Below, piece after piece: positions 27,552 to 38,756 of a stretch of DNA of 64,000 nucleotides. Each line of letters opens with the position of its first letter. The first letter of the stretch is position 1. Source of the stretch: Burkholderia pyrrocinia (GTDB taxonomy: Bacteria; Pseudomonadota; Gammaproteobacteria; Burkholderiales; Burkholderiaceae). A program made the translations under genes and the position numbers. The stretch is from the NCBI RefSeq assembly GCF_001028665.1, contig NZ_CP011503.1, forward strand, positions 2,542,001 to 2,606,000, in the 5' to 3' direction. The notes beneath the pieces are model-generated. The model saw only the letters and a program-made list of their open reading frames with translations. It did no database searches and was not told the DNA's origin.

Positions 27552-29842
27552 ATGCGTCCGACGACTTGCTCGAATTTACCGGCGGCCTCGTCGCGCGGCT
27601 GCCCGAGCCCGCCGATTTCGGCATTGCGCTCGCGGAAGGTTTCGCGCGCCGCATCGGCGACCTCGCGCGGCGCGCCGGCGCACCGGCCGCGGCCGCGCGC
27701 TGGGCCGCGCGCGCCGCGTTCGCGACGAGCCGCGCGACCGCGGGCGGCCACGTGTGCGTCGCGCTCGGCGCGCTCGCGCAGCGCTACGAAGAACCGCTCG
27801 ACGAGATCCGCGCGGCGCTCGCCGCGAGCGGCGTGGTCGCGTTCGGCACGCTCGCGCGCGGCGACGAGCGGCCGCTGATCGTCGACCGGCACGACCATCT
27901 GTACCTGTCGCGCTATTTCGATTACGAACGGCGGCTGGCCGATGCACTCGTGGCGCAGGCCGGCGTCGCGGCGCCGGACGAAGGGCTGTCGCCCGACCGG
28001 TTGCGCGACAATCTCGCGCGTTACTTCGGGCCCGCGACCGGCGACGTCGACTGGCAGCGCGTCGCGGCGATCGTCGCGCTGACGGGCCGCGTGACGATCG
28101 TCAGCGGCGGCCCCGGCACCGGCAAGACGACGACCGTCGTCGGCGTGCTGGCCTGTCTGCTCGACGCGCACCCGGGGCTGCGCATCGCGCTGGCCGCACC
28201 GACCGGCAAGGCCGCGCAGCGGATGCAGGAAGCGCTGCATGCACGGGCCGGCGACCTGCCGCCCGAACTCGCGGCGCGCCTGCCCGACACGTCGTACACG
28301 CTGCATCGCCTGCTGGGCGGCGGCGGGGCGGCCGGCTTCCGGCATCATCGCGACAATCCGCTGCCGTACGACCTGATCGTCGTCGACGAGGCGTCGATGA
28401 TCGACGTCGCGCTCGCCGCGCATCTGCTCGACGCGCTCGCGCCGGGCGCGCGGCTCGTGCTGCTCGGCGACAAGGATCAACTGGCCGCGGTCGAGGCGGG
28501 TGCAGTGTTCGCGGAACTGAGCGCGCGGCCGGCGTTTACCGCCGCGGCGCGCACGCGCATCGCGCTGGCGCTCGGCATCGACGAGGCGGCGTTCGTCGCG
28601 GCGTTGCCGGTGCCGGACGAAGCGGCGACTGTGCCTGCTGCGAATCCGGTTTCCACTGCGGCACCGGCCCAGGTTTCCGCTTCGGCATCTGCCGTCGCTT
28701 CGCGCAAACGGGCGTCGCGTCCGCGCGCCGATGCGCGACAGGCGTCGCTGTTCGACGACGAGCCGCAGGACGACGCGATTGCCGCGGCCGACGTCACGCC
28801 ATCGGCGTCCGCCGGTCCGGCATTGACCGATGCAGGCGATATCGGCGATGGGGGCAGCGCACCTGCATGGATCGAAGTCGACGAACTCGCATGGCTCGAC
28901 GCCGTCGAGCTGCCGCCGCTCGACGCAGGCGACGCGGCGCTTGTGTCGGTGGCGTCGACATTGCCTGGCGAACCCGCTGCATCGCCCGCCACGCCCGCAC
29001 CGGCACCGCTCGCCGACTGTGTCGTGTGGCTCGAACGCAATTACCGCTTCGGCCTCGATTCGCCGATCGGGCGGCTGTCGCTCGCGATCCGCCGCGGCGA
29101 CGTGCAGGCTGCGCTCGACGCGCTGCCCGCGGACGACGCGGCTGCCGCGTCGTTCCACGACGATGCGGGCGAGTCGCTCGCGTCGTCGACGGTCGAGCGG
29201 CTCGCGCGGCGGTTCGGCGCCTACCTCGATGCATTGCGCGGCGTGCTGGCCGCGCCGGTGCCCGATCCGCTGCCGCTGTTCGATGCGCTCAACCGGTTCC
29301 GGATCCTGTGCGCAACGCGCAGCGGCTTGCGCGGCGCGGAGCACGTCAACGCGCTCGTGGCCGCGCACGTGCGGCATGCGGCGCGCGTGCCGCTCGCGGT
29401 CGGCGCGCACTGGTTCACCGGACGGCCGATCATGGTGACGCGCAACGACTATGCGCTCGGGCTGTTCAACGGCGACATCGGCATTGCGTTGCCCGACGCG
29501 CACGGCGTGTTGCGCGTGTGGTTCAGGCGTGCGGACGGCACCGCGCGCGCCGTGTCGCCGGCCGCGCTGCCGCCGCACGAAACGGCGTTCGCGCTGACGG
29601 TCCACAAATCGCAGGGCTCGGAATTCGACGAAGCCGCGCTCGTGCTGCCGGCATCGTTCGGCCGCGTGCTCACGCGCGAACTCGTCTATACGGCCGTTAC
29701 GCGGGCACGCACGCGCGTGCAGGTGATCGGGCCGCGGCGCGTGCTGGCGCAGGCGGTCGCGACGCGCACGCAGCGCGATTCGGGGCTCGCGGCCCGCGTC
29801 GACGAGGCGATTGCACGGCGACGCACGGAGGCTTCGCGATGA
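27548..29842 (+). CDS. recD: Exodeoxyribonuclease V alpha subunit RecD, with a large low-complexity insert
   Basis: A 764-residue 5'-3' helicase subunit, longer than E. coli RecD (608). Motif [11 protein letters not shown] is at residue 187 on, motif Ia in [14 protein letters not shown], motif II in [12 protein letters not shown], motif III in [14 protein letters not shown], and the C-terminal motifs in [19 protein letters not shown] and [11 protein letters not shown]. Between about residues 345 and 490 lies an Ala/Asp/Pro-rich segment with no helicase motif, probably disordered, that includes QASLF at 398-402, which resembles the beta-clamp-binding pentapeptide. The remaining length matches ordinary RecD. 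Start ATG overlaps the recB stop. Confidence 0.94.
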   Translation: MNASDDLLEFTGGLVARLPEPADFGIALAEGFARRIGDLARRAGAPAAAARWAARAAFATSRATAGGHVCVALGALAQRYEEPLDEIRAALAASGVVAFGTLARGDERPLIVDRHDHLYLSRYFDYERRLADALVAQAGVAAPDEGLSPDRLRDNLARYFGPATGDVDWQRVAAIVALTGRVTIVSGGPGTGKTTTVVGVLACLLDAHPGLRIALAAPTGKAAQRMQEALHARAGDLPPELAARLPDTSYTLHRLLGGGGAAGFRHHRDNPLPYDLIVVDEASMIDVALAAHLLDALAPGARLVLLGDKDQLAAVEAGAVFAELSARPAFTAAARTRIALALGIDEAAFVAALPVPDEAATVPAANPVSTAAPAQVSASASAVASRKRASRPRADARQASLFDDEPQDDAIAAADVTPSASAGPALTDAGDIGDGGSAPAWIEVDELAWLDAVELPPLDAGDAALVSVASTLPGEPAASPATPAPAPLADCVVWLERNYRFGLDSPIGRLSLAIRRGDVQAALDALPADDAAAASFHDDAGESLASSTVERLARRFGAYLDALRGVLAAPVPDPLPLFDALNRFRILCATRSGLRGAEHVNALVAAHVRHAARVPLAVGAHWFTGRPIMVTRNDYALGLFNGDIGIALPDAHGVLRVWFRRADGTARAVSPAALPPHETAFALTVHKSQGSEFDEAALVLPASFGRVLTRELVYTAVTRARTRVQVIGPRRVLAQAVATRTQRDSGLAARVDEAIARRRTEASR

Positions 29843-30243
29843 TGATCCGCTATACGCTCGATCCGGCGGAGGTCGAATGGACGGCCGTGCGCGCGCAGGG
29901 CGCGGGCGGGCAGAACGTGAACAAGGTGTCGAGCGCGATCCACCTGCGGTTCGACATCCGCGCGTCGTCGTTGCCGCCGGTCATCAAGGAGCGGCTCCTC
30001 GCACTGTCCGACCAGCGCATCACGCGCGACGGCATCGTCGTGATCAAGTCGCAGGAATACCGCACGCAGGAGAAGAACCGCGAAGCCGCGCTGGCGCGAC
30101 TCGATGCGCTGATCGCCGGCGTCGCGTTCACGCCGCGCGCACGGGTCGCGACGCGGCCGACGCGCGCGTCGAAGGAGCGACGGCTCGAGCACAAGTCGCG
30201 CCGCAGCACGGTGAAGTCGGGAAGAGGGAAGGTGGTCGACTGA
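29839..30243 (+). CDS. arfB: Alternative ribosome-rescue factor ArfB (YaeJ)
   Basis: A 134-residue peptidyl-tRNA hydrolase that frees stalled ribosomes. The catalytic GGQ is in [21 protein letters not shown] (about residues 20-40), and the C-terminal tail is basic and Arg/Lys-rich ([23 protein letters not shown]), the part that enters the empty mRNA channel of the ribosome. It lacks the stop-codon recognition domain of normal release factors. It overlaps recD by 4 nt, placing it in the recombination operon. Confidence 0.93.
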   Translation: MMIRYTLDPAEVEWTAVRAQGAGGQNVNKVSSAIHLRFDIRASSLPPVIKERLLALSDQRITRDGIVVIKSQEYRTQEKNREAALARLDALIAGVAFTPRARVATRPTRASKERRLEHKSRRSTVKSGRGKVVD

Positions 30244-30313
30244 CGAATGGATGGCCGGAGGGCCGCACGCTCGACGGGCATCGCGGGCGAATGCCCGCCG
30301 CCGCGCCGGCTGG

Positions 30314-31594
30314 CTAGCGCATCACGGTCCCTGCGCTGTCGAGCACGAAATCGACGCAGAACACGACGAGCCGGCTCTGCGCACGGATCGCGACGGCGGC
30401 CGTATAGCAGTCGCGGCCTTCGGTCAGCGAGAAGTGCGGGCCCATCAGCGCGACGCGCCCCGGCGCGGCGATCGCGCGCTGGAAGTACGGGCGCCGCGAC
30501 CAGTTGCTGTGCGTTTCAGGGAACAGCGGCGACAGGCGGGTGGCGATTGCCTGGCCATCGTCGGGTGGCGCGCCGATCGACGGCAGGAACTGCTCGCCGA
30601 TCTCGTCGGTGACGAACACGCGGCGCGCGGCCGGCACCGCGAACACGCGTTGCGCGGCATCCTGCAGGTTGCCGCTTGCGGAAAACGCGGCCGCGCCGGT
30701 GAGCACGAGCCGCTCGATCGCGTCGAAGCCCGGCTGCTCGGGGACGACCGGTGTGTGCCGGCGCGCGATGAAGCGCTTCCACGCGGCGTCGAGCATCGCG
30801 GGCGCGGCCGCGCTCGCGTGCGCGATCGACGTGTCGGGCTGGCCGAACTGGAAACCCTGCACGAAATCGATGTCGGCCTCCATCAGCGCCTGCAGCGCGT
30901 CGTCGCTTTCGACGCCCTCGGCAAGCACCATCGCGCCGGCCTGGTGCAGCATCGACACGAGGTGATGCATGATGCGGCGGTCCTCGGCCGACCCGGTCGT
31001 GCGCTCGACGAGCGAGCGATCGAGCTTGACGATGTCGGGCCGCGCGCGCCACACGCGGTCGAAGTTCGAGAATCCCGTGCCGAAATCGTCGATCGCGATC
31101 AGGAAGTCGCGATGCTGGATCATGTCGATCGTGCGGGCGAGCGCGGCTTCGTCGCGCGCCGGCTGTTCGATGACTTCCAGCACGATGCGGTTCGGCGGCA
31201 ACACGAAATGCCGGCACAGCGCCTCGACGAACTCGCGCTGCACGAGGCCCGAATCGAGCACGCGCGGCGTCACGTTCAGGAACAGCCAGCCGTCGCCGAT
31301 GCCCTGCGCGACGAAATTGGCCGTGTGCAGGCAGCGCGCGAGCCGGTCGAGCAGCAGTGCGTCGGCGTCGGCGCGCGTCTTGTCGAAGAGGGCAGTGGGC
31401 GAGATCAGCGCGCCGTTCGCGTCGACGACGCGCAGCAGCGCCTCGTATCCGACCACACGCTTGTGCGTGATCGACAGCACGGGCTGGAATACGCTGCGCA
31501 GCGTCGTGGTGCGAAAGGTGGCGTGCCAGCCGCCGGGCGTCAGCGTGAGGCGTTCGAGCAGGGAGTCGAGCGAAAGGTCGCGGGCGGGCTTCAT
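30314..31594 (-). CDS. EAL-domain cyclic-di-GMP phosphodiesterase with C-terminal sensor-like domain
   Basis: A 426-residue protein. The EAL domain (about residues 25-255) appears complete: FQPVLS, EALLR (Glu51), LFLNVTP (Asn107), VLEVIEQ (Glu140/143), IAIDDFGTG (Asp169, Asp170), IVKLDRS (Lys190), AEGVES (Glu226) and GFQFGQP. These are the metal- and c-di-GMP-binding positions, so activity is expected. Residues about 275-426 form a second domain without GGDEF or REC motifs; RPYFQRAIAAPGRVALMGPHFSLTEGRDCYTAAVAIR looks like a PDC/Cache-type sensor fold, here without membrane segments and therefore cytosolic. ATG at 31594 is favoured over an upstream in-frame ATG that adds a non-homologous stretch. 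Confidence 0.85.
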   Translation of the reverse strand: MKPARDLSLDSLLERLTLTPGGWHATFRTTTLRSVFQPVLSITHKRVVGYEALLRVVDANGALISPTALFDKTRADADALLLDRLARCLHTANFVAQGIGDGWLFLNVTPRVLDSGLVQREFVEALCRHFVLPPNRIVLEVIEQPARDEAALARTIDMIQHRDFLIAIDDFGTGFSNFDRVWRARPDIVKLDRSLVERTTGSAEDRRIMHHLVSMLHQAGAMVLAEGVESDDALQALMEADIDFVQGFQFGQPDTSIAHASAAAPAMLDAAWKRFIARRHTPVVPEQPGFDAIERLVLTGAAAFSASGNLQDAAQRVFAVPAARRVFVTDEIGEQFLPSIGAPPDDGQAIATRLSPLFPETHSNWSRRPYFQRAIAAPGRVALMGPHFSLTEGRDCYTAAVAIRAQSRLVVFCVDFVLDSAGTVMR

Positions 31595-31713
31595 GTCAGC
31601 GGTGCCCAGGGGCGAGCGGCGGGCCGGCAGCGCGCCGCCACGCCAAAGCAGTCGCACGCGCAGGCGGACGCGAAAGAACGTGAGGCATCGTGACCGCCTT
31701 CTGCGAAAGAATG

Positions 31714-31872
31714 TTACGAGTGTAACGGGAATGCGGCGGCGCGCGTATCAGGGAAACTCCAGACGCAAACGGGACACGGCGCGGCCTTGGCCGGCGCGCA
31801 GCGGTGATCGGCGTCGCTGGAGTGCGTGCAGTGCATGACCGCCACGCAGTGAAAGGTGCCGCAGAAGCACAT
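31714..31872 (-). CDS. Possible 52-residue Cys/His-rich peptide
   Basis: The minus-strand frame encodes 52 residues beginning MCFCGTFHCVAVMHCTHSS. It has seven Cys (2, 4, 9, 15, 25, 33, 36) and His at 8, 14, 17 and 23, including a CPVC pair, an arrangement that could bind a metal. About 44 of 52 third codon positions are G or C, higher than positions one and two, as in real genes here. GGGA precedes the ATG by 5 nt. It ends 119 nt before the EAL gene on the same strand. No homology was recognised and chance remains possible. Confidence 0.35.
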   Translation of the reverse strand: MCFCGTFHCVAVMHCTHSSDADHRCAPAKAAPCPVCVWSFPDTRAAAFPLHS

Positions 31873-32070
31873 GACAATCCCGCGGCATGAACTGCGTCAT
31901 GGCCGCATGGCGCGCGTGGCGGTGCGGGAAAGCCCGGCGCGGGCGCGGTCGCGTCCGAACGTTGCCGTCAGGGCGGATGCCGTCGCGCTGCAGCGCCATC
32001 CTCGGCGCGACGGGGAGCAGGCGGCGATCACCTCACGACGAACGACGAACGGCGGCGTGCGCCCGGATCC

Positions 32071-32997
32071 TCAGGTCGCTTCGCCGCCACGCGGCCCCAG
32101 ACCGGGAATTCGCTTGATCACGCCGGTCGCGAGCGCGGTGCCGACGAGCACGATCGCGCAGCCTTCGATCATCACGGCCGACACATGCTCGCCGAGGAAC
32201 AGCGCGCCCCACAGCAGGCCGAACACCGGGATCACGAACGTCACGGTAATCGCGCGGGCGGGGCCGACATGCGCAATCAGGTAGAAGAAGATGAAATACG
32301 CGATGCCCGTGCAGGCGATGCCGAGGCCGAGCACGGCACCCCATGCGTGCACGCTGACCGGCGCGGCCGGCCAGGTGGCGATCGCGAACGGCAGCAGCAG
32401 GACGGTCGAGCCGATCATGCTGCCGGCCGCGTTGACGAGCGGATCGACGCCGGTGAGCTTGCGCTTCGTGTAATTGGCCGCGATGCCGTACAGCAGCGTC
32501 GCGCCGAGCGCGGCGGCGGCGGCGAGCGCGGTCGCGCTGGCGCCCGTGTCGCCGTGTGCATTCGCGATCTGGTTCCACACGAGCGTGAGCACGCCGGCAA
32601 AACCGATCACGAGGCCGAGCGCGCGCGGCAGCGACAGCTTGTCCTTCAGCCACAGGTAAGCGACGAGCGCGCCCCACAGCGGCGTCGTCGCGTTGATCAC
32701 CGACGTCAGGCCGGCCGACAGCGTCAGTTCGGCGAACGCGAACAGGCAGAACGGTATGCCCGAGTTCAGTGCGCCGACGACGAACAACGGCCACGCATGA
32801 CGGCGCAGCCGCGCGCCGAGATCGGCGGGTTTGAAGCGCGTCAGCGCAAAGCCCGTGAGAAACAGCGCACCGATGCCGACGCGCAGCGCCATCAGCGGCG
32901 CGACGCCGAAATCGACGACGCCGACCCGGATGAACAGGAACGACGCGCCCCACAGGGCAGCGAGCACGGTCAGCAGGATGGCGTTCTTGGGTGACAT
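32071..32997 (-). CDS. EamA/DMT-family metabolite exporter
   Basis: A 308-residue protein with ten predicted membrane helices in two five-helix EamA halves. WGASFLFIRVGV near the N terminus, INATTPLWGALVAYLWLKDKLS at the end of the first half and FVIPVFGLLWGALFLGEHVS in the second are typical of DMT transporters. The substrate is unknown; members export amino acids, bases or sugars. It stands alone, with no regulator adjacent. Confidence 0.82.
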   Translation of the reverse strand: MSPKNAILLTVLAALWGASFLFIRVGVVDFGVAPLMALRVGIGALFLTGFALTRFKPADLGARLRRHAWPLFVVGALNSGIPFCLFAFAELTLSAGLTSVINATTPLWGALVAYLWLKDKLSLPRALGLVIGFAGVLTLVWNQIANAHGDTGASATALAAAAALGATLLYGIAANYTKRKLTGVDPLVNAAGSMIGSTVLLLPFAIATWPAAPVSVHAWGAVLGLGIACTGIAYFIFFYLIAHVGPARAITVTFVIPVFGLLWGALFLGEHVSAVMIEGCAIVLVGTALATGVIKRIPGLGPRGGEAT

Positions 32998-33141
32998 CGA
33001 TCGTGAGGGCGAGGGAAGGGATGCGGTGGATCTTACACCGCGTTACCACGCCGTCGTTTCACGATTCGATGAAACGACAAGAAACGGGAGATTCGCTGTT
33101 TGCAGGCGCGGGACGGCGCGGCCACCGGCCGCGCAGCCCGA

Positions 33142-33414
33142 TCAGTGATGGTGCCAGCCGCCGCGTCCGCCGCGTCCGCCGAAGCCGAAATTGAGCGACA
33201 GCGCCGGTCCCCAATAGCCGCCCCACGCCGGTGCGTACGCAGGCGCCGGATAGTAGTAGGCGGGGCCCGGATCGACGTACACGGGTGCCGGCTGCACCGG
33301 TGCAGCCGCGTAATAGCCGCCAGGATAGTAGGCGCCAGGATAGTAGCCGTACGGGTAGTAGCAGCCGGCGAGCGTCGTGCAGGCGAGCGCTGCGGCGACG
33401 AGGATCCTGTTCAT
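33142..33414 (-). CDS. Small Tyr/Pro/Gly-rich lipoprotein
   Basis: A 90-residue protein with signal MNRILVAAALACTTLAGC (lipobox LAGC, Cys18). The mature part is a Tyr/Pro/Gly-rich low-complexity chain (YYPYGYYPGAYYPGGYY) ending in a Gly/Arg-rich segment and HHH. It resembles small YXPG-type surface lipoproteins of unknown function. A GGAGA precedes the ATG. Confidence 0.65.
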   Translation of the reverse strand: MNRILVAAALACTTLAGCYYPYGYYPGAYYPGGYYAAAPVQPAPVYVDPGPAYYYPAPAYAPAWGGYWGPALSLNFGFGGRGGRGGWHHH

Positions 33415-33539
33415 GATGTCTCTCCGGCGGAGCCGGCAATCGGCAGATGCTTAAGCTTAGGCCGCGCACCGATGACAGGGTGTGCAAAACGGTAACGGAT
33501 CATTTCCGGGCCGCTGCGGCGTGCTGCGGCGCCGCATAC

Positions 33540-33573
33540 GAAAAACGGCGCTTCCGCAGTGCGAAAACGCCGT
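33540..33573 (-). terminator. Rho-independent terminator after the glycine-zipper lipoprotein gene
   Basis: Arms ACGGCG (33545-33550) and CGCCGT (33568-33573) form a stem on the minus strand, followed by a T-run. It is about 50 nt after the lipoprotein stop. Confidence 0.55.
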
Positions 33574-33622
33574 CAGGCCGGAACTCGCCGCGCTTCGCGC
33601 GGCGGCCGGATAGCCGGTCGGC

Positions 33623-33835
33623 TTATTTACCGACCTGGTTGCCGATGATGCCGCCGGCCGCCGCGCCGCCCAGCGTCGACAGCGCGTTGCCGCCGATCGC
33701 CGCGCCGGCGACGCCGCCGATACCCGCACCGATTGCCGTGTCGCGCTGGCGTGTCGTCATCGAATCGCAGGCCGACAGGGTGGCCACCGTCGCGACGAGG
33801 AGCGCGCATACCCCAATACGCCGAATCGAATTCAT
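33623..33835 (-). CDS. Glycine-zipper lipoprotein (OsmB-like)
   Basis: A 70-residue protein with a lipoprotein signal (lipobox LSAC, Cys23) followed by DSMTTRQRD and a glycine zipper (AIGAGIGGVAGAAIGGNALSTLGGAAAGGIIGNQVG). This is the layout of OsmB and related stress-responsive lipoproteins. The Gly-zipper helix probably lies in or along a membrane. It is followed by a terminator and is monocistronic. Confidence 0.75.
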   Translation of the reverse strand: MNSIRRIGVCALLVATVATLSACDSMTTRQRDTAIGAGIGGVAGAAIGGNALSTLGGAAAGGIIGNQVGK

Positions 33836-33999
33836 GATCGTGTCCTTGTGGTAGTGAACGGAGGACGCGCGACCGGCTGGCGGCCACGCATGTCCCCAAT
33901 CTACGCGCCGTCCCGCGACGCTGCTGTAAGGACTTGTTAAGCCGCGCGCGGTTTCGTAATCAATTGTTTCCCGTGCATCGGCAGGTACACGACATGCGC

Positions 34000-34025
34000 A
34001 AAAAAGCCCGCTCGAAAGCGGGCTT
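34000..34025 (-). terminator. Rho-independent terminator of thiC
   Basis: A perfect 9-bp stem AAGCCCGCT/AGCGGGCTT with a 4-nt loop (34004-34025), followed on the minus strand by a T-run. It lies 43 nt after the thiC stop. Confidence 0.8.
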
Positions 34026-34067
34026 CGTGCATCGCGATACGTGTCCGGTGCGGACCGCCGCGTTCGC

Positions 34068-36236
<2,169 letters not shown>

Positions 36237-36509
36237 GCAGCGCACACGATACACTGGCTTTGCGGCGGTTTCAACCGGTGGCAGATCGGTAACCGCGGTG
36301 CAGTTGCAGCATTGCGGGCGGCGCGCCTGCCGCGCAAGCCGCGATGCATGACACCGCCGCACGGTCCTGCAGCCCGGCTGACAACGACGGCGCGGCGCAG
36401 CATTGCGGCACTTTTGGCAGCCCCAAAAAAATATTTTCGAAACGACTGTCATTTCCCGCGACGTCCTCCGTCTATTCGGCTCCTCAAACCCATGTTTCGG
36501 AGAGATGTC

Positions 36510-36779
36510 ATGAAAAAAGTACTGATCGCAGCCTGTGTCGCCGGTTTCGCCATGATCGCAACGGGCGCGTATGCGCAGAACGACGCGATGTCGAAGGAAG
36601 GTTCGTCGATGTCGAAGGACGCGATGGGCCACGACGCGATGGCGAAGGACGACGCGATGGCCAAGGGCGGCGCGATGAAGAAGGGCGCCATGAAGAAGCA
36701 CGCGATGAAGAAGGACGCGATGTCGCACGACTCGATGGGCAAGCCGAAATCGGACGACAAGATGGCCCCGTCGAACTGA
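36510..36779 (+). CDS. Pentapeptide MXKDX-repeat protein
   Basis: An 89-residue exported protein with signal MKKVLIAACVAGFAMIATGAYAQ cleaved near AYA-Q. The mature part is built from short Met/Lys/Asp repeats (AMSKEGSSMSKDAMGHDAMAKDDAMAKG), the MXKDX family of unknown function. The high Met and His content might bind soft metals such as copper; that is inference. RBS GGAGAG lies just upstream. The next two genes encode a cytochrome b and a molybdoenzyme, suggesting a redox or metal-related unit. Confidence 0.85.
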   Translation: MKKVLIAACVAGFAMIATGAYAQNDAMSKEGSSMSKDAMGHDAMAKDDAMAKGGAMKKGAMKKHAMKKDAMSHDSMGKPKSDDKMAPSN

Positions 36780-36951
36780 CGGAAACGGACGGAGCGCGGC
36801 CGACGCGCGTGTCGCCGCTGCGTGCCGGGACGGTACGCGGTGCCGGGTGACGCGCGGGGCACGCGCCACGGCGGCGCGTCAGCGCATGCGTCGCCTGGCC
36901 GGTTTCCGGCCCCGTCTCGCGCTCCGTCGCTTCATTCCGGGAGTTTTCATC

Positions 36952-37584
36952 ATGCAAACCGTTCCCGCCACCGGGCGCGCGGCCGCCACGCCGCCCGCGC
37001 GTCCGATTCATCCGCTGTGGGTGCGCGCGAGCCACTGGCTCAACGCGCTCGCGGCCGTGCTGATGGCGCTGTCCGGCTGGCGCATCTACGACGCGTCGCC
37101 GATCTATCCGCCGTTCACGTTTCCTCACGGCATCACGATCGGCGGCTGGCTCGGCGGCGCGCTGCAATGGCATTTCGCGGCGATGTGGCTGCTTGTCGGC
37201 AACGGGCTGTTCTACCTGACGATGTCGCTTGCGACCGGCCGCCTCGTGCGCAAGATGCTGCCGGTCACGCCGGCATCCGTGTGGCGCGACGTGCGCGCGG
37301 CGCTCGGCGGGCGGCTGTCGCATGCCGACCTGAGCGTCTATAACGCGGTGCAGCGCGCGGCATACCTGACCGCGATCGTCGATCTCGTCGTGCTGGTGCT
37401 GTCGGGGCTCGCGATCTGGAAATCCGTGCAGTTCCCGCTGCTGCGCGAACTGTTCGGCGGTTACGACAACGCGCGCGTCGTGCATTTCTGGGCGATGTCG
37501 CTGCTCGTCGCGTTCTTCGTCGTGCACGTCGCGATGGCGCTGCTGGTGCCGCGCTCGCTGCTCGCGATGCTGCGCGGCCGTTGA
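36952..37584 (+). CDS. Cytochrome b561-type membrane subunit
   Basis: A 210-residue integral membrane protein with four to five helices and His residues fit for two b hemes: HPLWVRASHWLNALA near the N terminus, LQWHFAAMWLLVGN, and VVHFWAMSLLVAFFVVHVAMALL at the end. This is the pattern of cytochrome b561/Ni-Fe hydrogenase b-type subunits and of MsrQ-like partners of molybdoenzymes. The ATG at 36952 places the protein directly at the RPIHPLWVR start; an in-frame ATG 35 codons upstream gives unlikely sequence. It ends 29 nt before the molybdoenzyme gene, its likely redox partner. Confidence 0.8.
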   Translation: MQTVPATGRAAATPPARPIHPLWVRASHWLNALAAVLMALSGWRIYDASPIYPPFTFPHGITIGGWLGGALQWHFAAMWLLVGNGLFYLTMSLATGRLVRKMLPVTPASVWRDVRAALGGRLSHADLSVYNAVQRAAYLTAIVDLVVLVLSGLAIWKSVQFPLLRELFGGYDNARVVHFWAMSLLVAFFVVHVAMALLVPRSLLAMLRGR

Positions 37585-37613
37585 ACGGCACGAAGGTGCC
37601 GAAGGAAATCATC

Positions 37614-38402
37614 ATGTCCGAATCCGAACACAAGCGCGACCGCCCGCGCTGGGCACTCGACCGGAAGTCGCTCGAACTCGACGTGCGCCGCGAGCTCGAG
37701 ATGCCGTCGCGGCGGCTCTTCAACCGGCGCGTGCTGACGCTCGGCGGCCTGACGATGCTGACCGGCTGCACGCTGCAGGACGACGCGTCGGTCAACGCGT
37801 TCCTCGAGAAAGTGTCGCGCATGAACGATCGCGTGCAGGCGTGGCTGTTCAGCCCCGACCGGCTCGCGCCGACCTACACCGAAGCCGACATCACGCGGCC
37901 GTTCCCGTTCAACGCGTACTACGGGATCGACGACGTGCCGCACGTCGATGAATCGACCTATCGGCTCGTGCTGTCCGGCCGCGTGACGGGCAAGCGCGTG
38001 TGGACGCTCGACGAGCTTCGCGCGCTGCCGCACGCGGAGCAGATCACGCGGCATATCTGCGTGGAAGGGTGGAGCGCGATCGGCCGCTGGGGCGGCACGC
38101 CGTTCGGCGCATTCCTCGCGCGCGCGGGTGCCGATACGCATGCGAAATATGTCGGCTTCAAGTGCGCGGACGACTACTACGAGAGCATCGACATGCCGAC
38201 CGCGCTGCATCCGCAGACGCTGCTCGCGTTCGAGTACGACGGCCGCCGCCTGCCGCCTGAATTCGGTTTCCCGATGAAGCTGCGGATGCCGACCAAGCTC
38301 GGCTACAAGAACCCGAAACACATCATGGAAATCTTCGTGACCGATACGTTTCCGGGCGGCTACTGGGTCGATCAGGGATACAACTGGTTCGGCGGATCGT
38401 GA
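37614..38402 (+). CDS. Molybdopterin-dependent oxidoreductase (YedY/sulfite-oxidase family)
   Basis: A 262-residue protein with one sulfite-oxidase-type Mo-cofactor domain. The Mo ligand Cys is in HICVEGWSAIGRWGG, and the cofactor-binding region continues in KCADDYYESIDM and FGFPMKLRMPTKLGYKNPKHI. The N terminus has basic residues (RRLFNRRVLTLGG) followed by LTGC, a probable Tat-lipoprotein-like signal. The substrate is unknown; the neighbouring cytochrome b would accept or donate electrons as in MsrPQ-type pairs, though this is not a typical MsrP. Confidence 0.82.
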   Translation: MSESEHKRDRPRWALDRKSLELDVRRELEMPSRRLFNRRVLTLGGLTMLTGCTLQDDASVNAFLEKVSRMNDRVQAWLFSPDRLAPTYTEADITRPFPFNAYYGIDDVPHVDESTYRLVLSGRVTGKRVWTLDELRALPHAEQITRHICVEGWSAIGRWGGTPFGAFLARAGADTHAKYVGFKCADDYYESIDMPTALHPQTLLAFEYDGRRLPPEFGFPMKLRMPTKLGYKNPKHIMEIFVTDTFPGGYWVDQGYNWFGGS

Positions 38403-38474
38403 GCGGCGCATGGCTCGGCGTCGCAGCGCATGCGCGTGCCGCGCTGCATCGCGCGCCATGCGTCGTGCGTTGCG

Positions 38475-38756
38475 TCATGCGGATTCACGCACCTGGAGAT
38501 CGACGCGCAAGCCGACTGCCGCGGCCATGTTCACGAGCGCGTCGAGCCCGAACAGGTTGATCTTGCCGCGCATCAGGTCGGAGACGCGCGGCTGCGTGAC
38601 GCCCAGCCGTTGCGCAGCCTGGGCCTGACTGAGCTCGAGCTGCGCGATGCGCTGCTTGAGCGCGATCATCAGTTCGGAGCGCAGCTTCATGTTCTCGGCC
38701 TCGGCCGGCTGACCCTCGATTGCGTCCCAGACGTTCGTGTAACGTTCATTGGTCAT
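38475..38756 (-). CDS. XRE-family antitoxin (HigA-like)
   Basis: A 93-residue protein with an N-terminal arm and an XRE helix-turn-helix (about residues 35-85: LSQAQAAQRLGVTQPRVSDLMRGKINLFGLDALVNMAAA). Its ATG overlaps the stop of the upstream RelE/HigB-like gene (ATGA 38753-38756), so the order is toxin first, as in higBA. The antitoxin should neutralise the toxin and repress the operon. Confidence 0.85.
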   Translation of the reverse strand: MTNERYTNVWDAIEGQPAEAENMKLRSELMIALKQRIAQLELSQAQAAQRLGVTQPRVSDLMRGKINLFGLDALVNMAAAVGLRVDLQVRESA

